A DNA stretch of 64,000 nucleotides. Source: Rhyacophila brunnea (taxonomy: Eukaryota; Arthropoda; Insecta; Trichoptera; Rhyacophilidae). Shown one piece after another: positions 54,910-64,000 of the stretch (positions are counted from its first letter, which is position 1; every line of letters begins with the position of its first letter). The position numbers were made by a program, and so were the translations under genes. The stretch lies in assembly GCA_022495005.1 (NCBI GenBank), contig JAGYXB010001045.1:434001-498000 (forward strand), in the 5' to 3' direction. The notes beneath the pieces were generated by a model, which was not told where the DNA came from, made no database searches, and was given only the letters and a program-made list of their open reading frames with translations.

Positions 54910-55380
54910 ATTAATGGGCGACTTAAATGCAAAAACAGGCCTACCCAGACAAGACGAATACTTAGATACAAAATAACGGGTCATGATCATCAACGGGTAT
55001 GGAGAAAGCAACCAGAGAGGCCAGAGATTTGACGATTTGAGATGAGACAACACTTTGGAGGAGGCTTTCACCCGAAGAGGGGTTCTTACAAACCAAACAA
55101 ACTAATTACATACCATTTTTCAATTTATAAACATTATCTAATAGTATTATATACAAAAATAAAAAAAACTTTATATATATATAAGTATGTATTCTACAAA
55201 AAAATATAAAAAAAATAATAATAATTAATATTATATTAACTAGAAAATAAGTAGATATTACAACCATATATAGATATATATACATAATAGATATATTCAT
55301 ATGTTATATATATATTCATTAGATATAGTCATTTAACTGTCATTTACTTTTGTTTGTAAGAAATAAAAAGGCTTTTTTAT
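54910..55380 (+). mobile_element. RTE deletion derivative, copy B
   Basis: The plus strand reads GDLNAKTGLPRQDEYLDTK (the GD-N-AK-G motif of AP-type endonucleases), INGYGESNQRGQRFDDL, then directly NTLEEAFTRRGVLTNQTN and a stop. The endonuclease-to-C-terminus join matches copy A at 47515-48270, though copy A has lost about 20 bp at the join. The 3' UTR (ATTACATACCATTTTTCAAT, TTTACTTTTGTTTGTAAGAA) is also shared. Reverse transcriptase is absent, so it depends on another element. Confidence 0.8.
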
Positions 55381-56285
55381 TTATTTTTATTTTATAATAT
55401 AATATATAAAGCAAATTACATTTTACATAACTTGTTACAGCGAATGTAGTCAATGCGTCTTTCTCTAATGTTGGATTTAAACTTAATAAAAAAATTGTAA
55501 ACATTCATATTATGTATGGAATTCTCAGACAATAATATCGTTGGAAGGAAGTTTGAAACAATAAGCAATAAATCAAATCGTTATCAAATGCATTGCAAGA
55601 CATTCATTGTACTGCTTATTAACATTTGATAAGAATAATATAAGCTCAAATTGCGAGGCGACAACAGTATCTCGTCTTATGGACTTCCAACAACGTATTA
55701 GATTTTTTTAAATCCAGCACTTCTAAAAACATAATATAATTAGATGCCCAGTCTAGATAAAATTCTATCAATTATTGTATGGCTGCCTATAATTTTGTTC
55801 AAGGGAGAGGCTGTGGTTGGATTGCGTTAGGTACAATTTGGCAACAAAATTCTGGGCGTGATGAAATATCGAAAACACACAATGGCTTTCGAGATGGGCG
55901 CTCTACAAACAACGACACTATGAGTATAACAACGTTCCATTCACCAAGAATGTGGTATTTACATATATAAGTACATAATAATATAATATAGTCATCAAAT
56001 TAAATTGTATTTCTCAATATCTCTGCGATCACCCTTATGTTATGAATGGGCTACGATTGTATTGAAAATGGTTATGCAGCTTTTGGTTTACACATTGCTT
56101 AGTTAACTACCTTTCTGCTTTTGACGGTAGATGGTACATGCTAACGAGTTCGTTGTCGAATCGAACAAATGGAGTAATTTATTTTATAAATGAATTCGCT
56201 AATAACATGTTCACATTTACGTTTATGCAGTTAGTTTTGCTGCACAATTTGGTTAGTTTACAAAGTTATTCATTTAAAATAACAA
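55381..56285. other. Unassigned DNA
   Basis: A short GC-richer part at 55795-55940 has an open 63-codon frame with no recognised motif. No repeat match. Confidence 0.4.
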
Positions 56286-56505
56286 ACCTAATATTACACA
56301 TCGTATATATACCTAGTTCTCCCGAAAACGATTTATCTTGATAAAATTTAACACAGTTCAATACGAAACATTTTCACTCTATAGAGTGTATAGCCATGGG
56401 AATCGAGTCACTCGGCAGTGACAATTTTCGAGATAATGTTCATCGTTAATAATGTCTCACTATCCTCGAAGAAACAATCATGTCACCGAGTCATGAATCA
56501 TCGAA
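56286..56505 (-). repeat. Inverted copy of part of Repeat D
   Basis: On the minus strand GATAGTGAGACATTAT, GAATCGATTCCC-like, GAAAATGTTTCGTATTGAAC, TGTGTTAAATTTTATCAAGA and TAAATCGTTTTCGG match 52750-52960. It is in opposite orientation 3.5 kb away. Confidence 0.72.
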
Positions 56506-57076
56506 ACTTGCTTATGAAAGCCATGAAACTGCATCTGCATAAAACTGGTGACTTTTTTTTATAGGAAACCTCTCACTCTGACTATGGAATCGTAGCTTTT
56601 TAGCAATGATGTCATGAGTCAATCATAACGCATCACGTAGAATATGGTGCATGAGAATGAGTGATTGGGGCAGGCTCTGACTCACGTAATCTTAATCAGG
56701 CTTACCTACATGAATATTGGGGGTCTAATTCGCATTTTACAAACGCGAAGTAATTTTGCATGTAACATCATACCAGAGTGTCAGTTTGTTTCGTTGACGG
56801 GTTTATAATTTATAAAATGACAATTGAGGAGCGTGATGGAAGAACAACTTAAATTAAAAAAAATGGTAAAACTGTATCTGACAATAATTATGAATATAAG
56901 GATAGGCTTGCAAATCACAGGAGCCGAGTGATTTCTCATCTGTACGAACTCAGGTGAGCGGCAAGTGACGACTGATGTAATCATCATCCCTTTTCACTCA
57001 TAGTTGCCATTCATTCTCTCAACTAGAATTCGGTCACTGACCATCGTCTGTGTGACATTTTCTCAAAGATGGCTTA
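56506..57076. other. Unassigned DNA
   Basis: Moderately AT-rich with no recognised repeat, RNA or gene. Strings such as GTGAGTCA-like and CATGAGTCAATCAT occur, too few to interpret. Confidence 0.4.
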
Positions 57077-57460
57077 ATGGAAAGCGTTCAGGAATGTTAC
57101 AATCTTACTGCTAATCAAATTTTGACAAAAACATTAAATAACTATAACAAAATTATAAGGGGGGACATGCTCAGCGTACGTCAAAATGGAGCGTTTATGC
57201 TATTTTTAAAGCATGATCCTGGACATTCCTTAAAAGTTGTAGATAATCTATTTACATAATTTTGAAGCCTTATTATCCTTTATATTTATTTTAAACATTT
57301 GATGACTGCATAAAGTATTTTTATTACATAAAATAGTATTCTTTTAAACCTCTCGCGCTAATGTTTTAGAATATAGTCATATTTCAGTACGTCCATGTGA
57401 AGTGGTGTTAAGATTTTTGATATTTATTAATTTTTAAAAGCATTTATAAAATTATTATTA
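57077..57460 (+). repeat. Repeat with a conserved ORF end, copy 2
   Basis: A 60-codon plus-strand frame (57077-57259) ends GDMLSVRQNGAF, LKHDPGHS, KVVDNLFT and a stop. The last about 34 codons and the 200 bp after the stop are shared, in inverted orientation, with 31555-31855, where the same frame and the same stop are kept (GDVLSVGQNEAF, SKHDPGH, NVVDNLFI). Upstream of about 57140 the two copies differ. The protein family is not recognised. A transposon gene 3' end or a retroposed host transcript are both possible. Confidence 0.65.
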
Positions 57461-57974
57461 AAATTTATGTCGACATTATTATAGTGAAATATTTACAATA
57501 AAAAATTATATTGATAATCTCTGTGATCCCAAATTTGACCAGAATTAGGCATTTTATTATTCCAAAAATGGGCAATATTTACACATTTAAAGATACTTTT
57601 AATGATTCTAATTGTAAGCTATGTCTTTGACCATTCAAATGTGATAAACATTCTATGAATAATGTTTGCTTTATAATAATTATTGACCTAGAATAAGGTA
57701 GTATTTTTTTGAAATACGCCATTTCTATTGGCATCCCAGTGACTAAGCTAACATACGACCGTAGCCATACATTGACAAACGATAAATGAAGTAGGGACTA
57801 AGATCATGTTAACGCGCGTGTTTGAACATGTACCTAACCAATTTTTTTTTTAAACGGGAGCATGTGGGCTGTTAAGGCTAATTCCCAGTTACAAGATCAC
57901 TCAAAGTACACTATAAATTATAATATTTTTTAATTGCGATCCTCAACCTCGTCTTCAACATTTTTTTAATATTA
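57461..57974. other. Unassigned AT-rich DNA
   Basis: Nothing recognised except possible diverged MITE-P edge sequence near 57865-57900 (GTGGGCTGTTAAGGC). Confidence 0.4.
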
Positions 57975-58488
57975 TTTTCAGTAAAATAAAATTTATTGAA
58001 CTAAGACTCCAAGTTACAGTTGGTGGTTAGTTTTTAAAAATAAATTAAACCCAGCCTAAGCCAAACCATAATAGTTTTGATCTATTTTGGGCGATAAGAC
58101 AAAATTGTGCATACTTTTTCATTCATACTTATTTGTTTTCGTTGGATTAAGAATACATAATATTATTACACATATTGTTGGTTCATTTTTTAGTTCATTA
58201 AGCCCTGCTTAAACTATACTATAATAGATAAAAAATATTATTCTATCTATAAAATATTCAAAGTTATGTATGATTGAATTGCATAATTTTAGATATTTTA
58301 TAGATATACGAGTATTTTTTGACTATTATCTATTATGGCTTGGTTTTCGCATGGTTTAATTTAATTTAAAAACTAACCAACACTATCTGTAAATTGTAGT
58401 CTTATTTCTATGAAAACAAATACAGTAAGTTTAGTATGCACCATTTATGGCGGATCTTAATAGCCTACCTCCACCCTTCGCCACTGGT
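57975..58488. mobile_element. MITE-P copy, palindromic
   Basis: The arms carry TTTATTGAACTAAGACTCC, GTTGGTGGTTAGTTTTTAAA, TTGTTTTCGTTGGATTAAGA, the centre GTATGATTGAATTGCATAAT, then GGCTTGGTTTTCGCATGG, AACTAACCAACACTATCTG and CCTCCACCCTTCGCCACTGG at the right end. The left arm seems to include a second inner pair. Non-coding. Confidence 0.8.
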
Positions 58489-58521
58489 ATATATAATAAA
58501 TATATTATATATTTATAATAT

Positions 58522-59506
58522 ACTAGCTGAAGTATCCGGCTTCGCATAGGGTCGCTTCATGGTTATATTTATCTTAGATATTTAAAAAATAATAAGAGGT
58601 TATTATTTTTTTAATATTAAAATATCTGTTTAATACAATATGGCAATATGAAAATAATTCTAATAGGAGTAAAGGTCAAACAACAGAACACTAAATTAAA
58701 ATCGAATCCAAAATATGAAAAAATATGTAGTAAAAAAATTTTTTAATTGGATGGAACAAACAAACAACAATCTTTTTATTTTATATAATACTAATTTAGA
58801 AACCTTTGCAGGTGTGCGCACAACAACTGACAAAAGTTTCATCGCAATTGGATTAATGGTACCTATAGGAACGCATACGAATAGAAGAAGAAGAAGATGG
58901 TTTTACTAAATCAGAAACCTTTGCGGGCGTGCGCACAATAACTGGTAAAAATTTCATCGCTATTGGATTAATGGTGTAAGGACGCATACGAATAGAAGAA
59001 GATAGAACAGAATAAAAAGAAGAAGAAAATAGTTGTATCAATTCAGAAACCTTTGCGGGCGTGTGTACAACACTTGATCAAAATTTCATTGCAATCGGAT
59101 GAATGGTATAGGAACGCATAAGAATAGAAGAAGATAGAATAGAAGAAGAAGAAGAAGATGGTTGTACTAATTCAGAAACCTTTGTGGGTGTTACCACAAC
59201 AACTGAAAAAGGTTTCATCGCAATCGGATGAATGGTATAGGAACCATACGAATAAAAAAAGATATAATGAAGAAAAAGAAAAAGAATATGGTTTTTCTAA
59301 TACAAAAACCTTTGCGGGTATGCGTACAACAACTAACAAAAGTTTTGTCTCAATCGGATGAATAGTATAGGAACCATACGAATAAAATAAAATAGAATGA
59401 AGAAGAAGGTGATGATTTTTCTAATTCATAAACCTTTGCGGGTGTGCATTCAACCACATACCAAAATTTCATCGCAATCGGATGAATGGTATAGGAACGC
59501 GTACGG

Positions 59507-59550
<44 letters not shown>

Positions 59551-59690
59551 TTCATTTTTATATATAAGATATAGCCTATACTCTTTGCGTAAGTGCAAGC
59601 AATACGTTGACAAAGTTTTATTGCAATCTGATGAACGGTATGGCAGCGCATAAAAAACGAACAAACAAATATTATCTTTTATATTATAGA
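58522..59690 (+). repeat. Minisatellite array with leader, unit 1
   Basis: A leader (ACTAGCTGAAGTATCCGGCT, TCGCATAGGGTCGCTTC, about 270 bp) is followed by seven units of roughly 100-130 bp. Each has an AGAAACCTTTGCGGG segment, an ACAACTGAC-type segment, TTTCATCGCAATCGGATGAA, TGGTATAGGAACGCATACGA and a (GAA)n part. It ends in a (GACA)n run (59505-59550), TTCATTTTTATATATAAGAT, and a last diverged unit. ACTAGCTGA...CCGGCTTCGC leaders and (GACA)n-CATTCATTTTTATATA ends are known from widespread insect repeats, but the family is not certain. Short frames across it are by-products. Confidence 0.88.
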
Positions 59691-59710
59691 TATTTATTTA
59701 TAATATATAT

Positions 59711-61590
59711 TACTAGCTGAAGTACCCGGCTTCGCACAGGGTCGCTTCGTGGTTATATTTATCTTAGATATTTAAAAAATAATAAGAGGTAATTATTTTT
59801 TTAATATTAAAATATCTATGTAATACAATATAGCAATATGAAAATAATTCTAATAGGAGAAAAGGTCAAACAAAAGAACACTAAATTAAAATCGAATCCA
59901 AAATATGCAAACGTTATTAATGTTATTAATATGTAGTAAAAAAAATCAAAATTAGATGGAACAAACAAACAACAAACTTTGTATTTTATATAATACTAAT
60001 TTAGAAACCTTCGCAGGTGTGCGCACAGCAACTGACAAAAGTTTCATCGCAATCGGATGAATGGTATAGGAACGCATACGAATAGAAGAAGAAGATGATT
60101 TTCTAATTCATAAATCTTCGTGGGGATACGCACGACAACTCACCAAAGTTTCATTGCAATCGGATTAATGGTATAGGAACGCATACGAATAGAAGAAGAA
60201 GAAGAAAATGGTTGTACTAATTCAAAAACCTTTGCGGGCGTGCGTACAACAACTGGTCAAAATTTCATCACAATCGGATGAATGGCATAAGAACGCATAC
60301 AAATAGAAGAAGAAAAAGATAATTTTACTAATTCAGAAACCTTTGCGGGCAAGGGCACAACACTTGATCAAAATGTCATTGCAATCGGATGAATGGTATA
60401 GGAACGCATAAGAATAGAAGAAGAAGATGATTTTCTAATTCAGAAATCTTCGTGGGCATGCGCACAACAACTCACCAAAGTTTCATTGCAATCGGATGAA
60501 TGGTGTAGGTACGCATTCTAATAGAAGAAGAAGATGATAGTTTTACTAATTCAAAAACCATTGCGGGTGTTACCACAATAACTGACGAAGGTTTCATCGC
60601 AATCGGTTTAATGGTATAGGGACCATACGAATAAAAGAAGATAGAATGAAGAAGAAGAAGAAGAAGGAGAAGATGGTTGTACTAATTCAGAAACCTTCGC
60701 GGGTATTGGCACAATTATTGACGAAAATTTTATTGCAATCGGATGAATGGAATAGGAACGCATACAAATAGAAGAATATATAATAGAAGAAAAAGAAGAA
60801 GAAGAAGATGGTTGTACTAATTCAAAAACCATTGCGGGTGTTACCACAACAACTGACGAAGGTTTTATTGCAATCGGATGAATGGTATAGGGACCATACG
60901 AATAAAAAAAGATAAAATGAAGAAGAAGAAGAAGATGGTTGTACTATTTCAGAAACCTTTGCGGGTGTTAACACAACAACTGACGAAGGTTTTATTGCAA
61001 TCGGATGAATGGTATAGGGACCATACGAATAAAAGAAGATAAAATGAAGAAGGAGAAGAAGATGGTTGTACTGTTTCAGAAACCTTTGCGGGTGTTAACA
61101 CAACAACTGACGAAGGTTTCATCGCAATCGGATGAACGGTATAGGAACCATACGAATAAAAGAAAATAGAATGAAGAAGAAGATGATGATTTTTCTAATT
61201 CAAAAACCTTCATGGGCGTACATACAACCACTTACCAAAATTTCATTGCAATCGGATGAATGGTATAGGAACCATACGAATAAAAGAAAATAGAATGATG
61301 AAGAAGAAGAAGATGATAATTTTTCTAATTCAGAAACCTTCATGGGTGTGCATACAACCACTTACCAAAATGTCATTGCAATCGGATGAATAGTATAGGA
61401 ACGCATACGGGACAGACACACAGACAGACAGACATTCATTTTTATATATTAGTATAGCCTACACTCTTCTCGCAAGTGCAAGCAATAAGTTTACAAAGTT
61501 TTATCGCAATCGGATGAACGGTATGGCTGCGCATTAAATACGAACAAACAAACACACAAACACACAAATATTAATTTTTATATATTAGAT
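59711..61590 (+). repeat. Minisatellite array with leader, unit 2
   Basis: The same leader is repeated (ACTAGCTGAAGTACCCGGCT, TCGCACAGGGTCGCTTCG) and is followed by thirteen units counted by the CAATCGG segment. Units vary in two ways: GCACAACAACTGAC versus TTACCACAACAACTGAC, and GGAACGCATACG versus GGACCATACG, and three adjacent units near 60840-61140 are nearly the same, which suggests recent local amplification. The end again has a GACAGACAGACAGACATTC run, TTTTTATATATTAG and a final diverged unit with ACAAACAAACACACAAAC. Compared with unit 1 it has about six more monomers. Confidence 0.88.
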
Positions 61591-62214
61591 AGATATATTA
61601 ATAAATATATATATATACAAAAGTATACTTATACACAATATAAAACAAAATAAATCAGTATATTAAACTTATTTAGTAAATAGTCCTTTTTCTTCTAGCG
61701 AAATAGTAGCGTCTACAAATGCTTGTTATTTCAAAAAACTCCCGCTGCATTACCATTTAAAATATACAAAACACTTTGTATTCCACATTCGTTCTGAATT
61801 GTTCTCTGACGTCAGGTCTGTAACTGCTTTTCAGCTCGTGTTTGTGGACGTCTTACAAAATGCATTATGGCATGAAGCATGCTGCATGGGGTTACCAGAA
61901 ATTGGCTGTGGGCGACAGGTTACTTCATGCAAAAGTCTGCAATGTTGTGTATGGCATTATAATAGTAAGATTAATAAAGATAATATTAAAAAAGGATTTA
62001 ATTTAGTTAAACAAACAAGCGCTTCTATAATACCACTACTTGCATAATATAATATTATGAAGGTGGAAATAAGGTAGCGCAAAAATAAAAGCAATCTTAT
62101 TATTATTATCCAGGTGGAATTTTATTTATTTTTAAGTTTATTTTTAATGTAGAACCACGTCTTTACCGCTCAGTACTGATATCCAAAAAAGTATTTTATT
62201 AGAATCACTTATAA
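61591..62214. other. Unassigned DNA
   Basis: A GC-balanced part at 61780-61950 has an open 82-codon frame (61799-62047) with a number of cysteines (HEACCMGLPEIGCG, SCKSLQCCVWH). No signal peptide and no splice sites that I trust are seen, and no match in the window. Not called as a gene. Confidence 0.3.
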
Positions 62215-62694
62215 CTTTTGAAAAAATACACATAGCTAAAAATAAATGAGTTGCCTAGAGGCATAACTCACATATTCCAAAAAAATCGAGTTTTGAGATA
62301 ATCACAAAAAAAAAACACCAGAGCACTGTTTTTTGAAAATAGAAGAAAAATATTCCCTTGAATATTAATGAGTCGATTTACATTTTTTTTAAAGTAGATA
62401 CATATTATAAGACACACAGCATACTATGGAAAATAGAGCTCCCTGATTGGTTAGTAAGATCTTGATGACAGAACTCATTCATTGAAACATGTGAGTTATG
62501 ACACCAAAAGTAAACATTGTCAACGAATTTCACTTGGGTAAAGTGACTTTTGATAGCTACTATTTTTTTTTATAACGATTAATGACTTTAAAATTATTTG
62601 GTACTTATATTTAATTATAAAATGACAAACTTGCAAAATGTGAGTTATGACTCTAGGCAACTCAATTTTTTAGCTATGTGTGTTTTTTCAAAAG
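62215..62694 (+). mobile_element. MITE-B, intact copy with about 60-bp inverted repeats
   Basis: The left end CTTTTGAAAAAATACACATA and GCTAAAAATAAATGAGTTGC, GCCTAGAGGCATAACTCACA is matched in reverse by the right end (CTTTTGAAAAAACACACATA, GCTAAAAAATTGAGTTGC, CTAGAGTCATAACTCACAT). A further inner GTGAGTTATGACACCAAAAG near 62490 repeats the motif. The older copy at 6150-6400 is inverted. Non-coding. Confidence 0.9.
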
Positions 62695-62704
62695 AAATTA
62701 TAAT

Positions 62705-62850
62705 ATCGCTATGTAACGGACCTCGTGGTTTAATGCATGCGGCATTGGGATCTCACCTGAGCGCTCCGGGCTCGATTGCCGAATAGGTCATAATAGATAA
62801 TAGGTATATGGTTTTCCAATGCCTGGATGTTTATATGATCGTTTTGCTTC
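62705..62850 (+). repeat. SINE-B copy, 3' short
   Basis: CGGACCTCGTGGTTTAATGC (A-box region), a CCTGAGCGCTCCGG segment, a B-box-like GGCTCGATTGCC near 62770 and the body GTTTTCCAATGCCTGGATGT, TTATATGATCG follow the same order as in 52510-52706. No poly-A tail is visible. Confidence 0.72.
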
Positions 62851-63589
62851 TACTACTGGACAATTTGACCGTAATTATCAGGCTTGAACAGATTTAATCC
62901 TAAAGATTAGAGCATCGGAAATAAGTAATCGATAATCGCGTTCCAGCGATCATTTTATGAACATAACTCATTTGAATAGTGAACTATAGTTTTTTTTTAA
63001 CTTCTCAGTTGTGGCGTTTCTTGTTATTCCGGTATTTAAGGGTCAGTGTACTGTGTTCGATTATGACTCTGATTACGGGCTAGAATGAACGAATATAATA
63101 ATATTATTATTATTGTGTTTCAGCAGTACCTAACCGTATGTATTTTTAAAAGATTAAACCTTTTGATTATAAACGGACGTTGCATGTTAAAATGTTCATT
63201 TTTAATATATTTTATGGGGACTGTACTTATTAAACATACATTTATGTAAATTTAAAATAAAAAACAGTGAAATAAAATAATTTTTAATTACTTAGTAACG
63301 TATTTAAATGATAACTTTATTATTTTATATTCTACAAAAACTGATCTGAATACTGTCTAATAAAGGCTTCAACTAATTTGGTACATTTAAACAAACGATT
63401 ACACACGTATTGTAAAAAACACACACACAATGTCAAAACCTGATGTTATATTATATATGAGAGATGTATGTTTAAAAGTGATTTATTTTTGTATATATAT
63501 TCAATATTTTTTTCGCGCTGGATTCGATGCAAAACGGTCCCTTCGACAAAGCGCTGAACTGCCGAGACAGTAGAAAAAAAATCTTTTTT
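62851..63589. other. Unassigned AT-rich DNA
   Basis: No repeat match or coding signal. Confidence 0.4.
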
Positions 63590-63805
63590 TTCGACCATAT
63601 CTGATCCTAATAAAATCATAATGGGCCTCCACATTTTGGATTAATGGGTTTGTATTAATAGATTTTGTTTTTACGAGAAATGGAAGTCAGCCACTTGATC
63701 AAACTATTAAGTCCATACTTTGACTCATACGGAAATTGAAAAACAATATGTACAACTTACCAGACCCAGGATTCGAACCTGGGACCCACGATGCTATAGT
63801 AAAAT
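63590..63805 (-). repeat. SINE-A copy 5, 5'-truncated
   Basis: On the minus strand it starts at CGTGGGTCCCAGGTTCGAAT with a B box GGTTCGAATCC (63770-63780), continues with CATATTGTTTTTCAATTTCC, GACTTCCATTTCTCGTAAAA and a partial 3' palindrome (TGATTTTATTAGGATC). The A-box head is missing. Confidence 0.85.
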
Positions 63806-64000
63806 TTCTAGCCCGATTACAAATCGCGTTTGGGCATTACTTTTCATATTATATATTAATGTACCCGTTGTCTTTCTTTTAAGAAATGTGTCGCTAGATT
63901 TCAATCAGCCAAATCCACCTTTAGGTATTTTTTACTTTTTTGTGAATTGATGAAGAAGTACTGTTTTCTAACATTTCTGCATTATCGGAATGTGCAACTT

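Noticed and set aside
59350..59664. 104-codon minus-strand frame with SVCLSVCLSV residues
   Set aside because: It is the translation of a GACA microsatellite and minisatellite units.
60608..60847. Serine-rich minus-strand frame
   Set aside because: The serine runs come from (GAA)n parts of the minisatellite units. The frame is not kept from unit to unit.
61799..62047. 82-codon cysteine-containing plus-strand frame, considered as a small secreted protein
   Set aside because: No signal peptide at the start, irregular cysteine spacing and no splice or homology support.
1..64000. CRISPR arrays, operons, bacterial-type regulatory sites and rRNA genes
   Set aside because: No spaced direct repeats of the right size, no compact gene order and no rRNA-like sequence. 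The DNA is clearly from an animal nucleus.

Overview
The window looks like gene-poor nuclear DNA from an insect. It is strongly AT-rich, has no bacterial-style gene packing, no long open reading frame, and no rRNA or stand-alone tRNA gene. It carries many decayed LINE fragments of types common in insects (RTE, jockey, and R1/I-like tails), tRNA-derived SINEs, hAT-type and other short inverted-repeat elements, and GTTAGG-like runs. The many CCTACCTA and TAATATTAT strings fit a hemipteran such as an aphid, or a lepidopteran. The sequence alone does not decide between them.

Layout. 1-7 kb: a dispersed repeat, two SINEs, fragments of two LINE families (2762-3165, 3690-4385), a MITE (4611-5080), a fold-back MITE (5829-6020) and an RTE reverse-transcriptase piece (6868-7325). 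7-17 kb: one possible exon on the minus strand (7534-7716), fold-back MITEs, copies of two recurrent MITE families (called MITE-A and MITE-P here), a hAT element nested in a MITE, SINEs, and the best RTE copy (15150-16018, minus). 17-27 kb: R1/I-like LINE tails (17952-18075, 23100-24060), several MITEs, and a 2.8 kb element (24072-26872) with long terminal inverted repeats and a 9-bp target duplication that holds promoter-like DNA. 27-31 kb: mostly unrecognised DNA. 31-41 kb: densely nested transposons, including an element with 197-bp inverted repeats, a LINE inside a MITE, hAT MITEs inside a GC-rich transposon family, and a SINE inside a MITE. 41-49 kb: a MITE, an R1-like LINE end, a two-unit tandem duplication and a hAT element holding an RTE endonuclease derivative. 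49-58 kb: a jockey remnant, a SINE with perfect target duplications, more MITE-A and MITE-P copies, and a second RTE derivative. 58.5-61.6 kb: two adjacent arrays of a roughly 100-130 bp minisatellite, each with the same leader. 62-64 kb: a MITE with long inverted repeats and two SINEs.

No host gene can be named. Almost every open reading frame is a fragment of a mobile element or a chance frame. The biology visible here is transposon turnover: autonomous LINEs survive only as 3' pieces, while non-autonomous elements (SINEs, MITEs, RTE deletion derivatives) are repeated across the window. Several more GC-rich blocks without a recognised repeat signature are candidates for conserved host regulatory DNA; this is inference. 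Family names such as MITE-A, MITE-P, SINE-A, SINE-B and family X are local labels, not database names.
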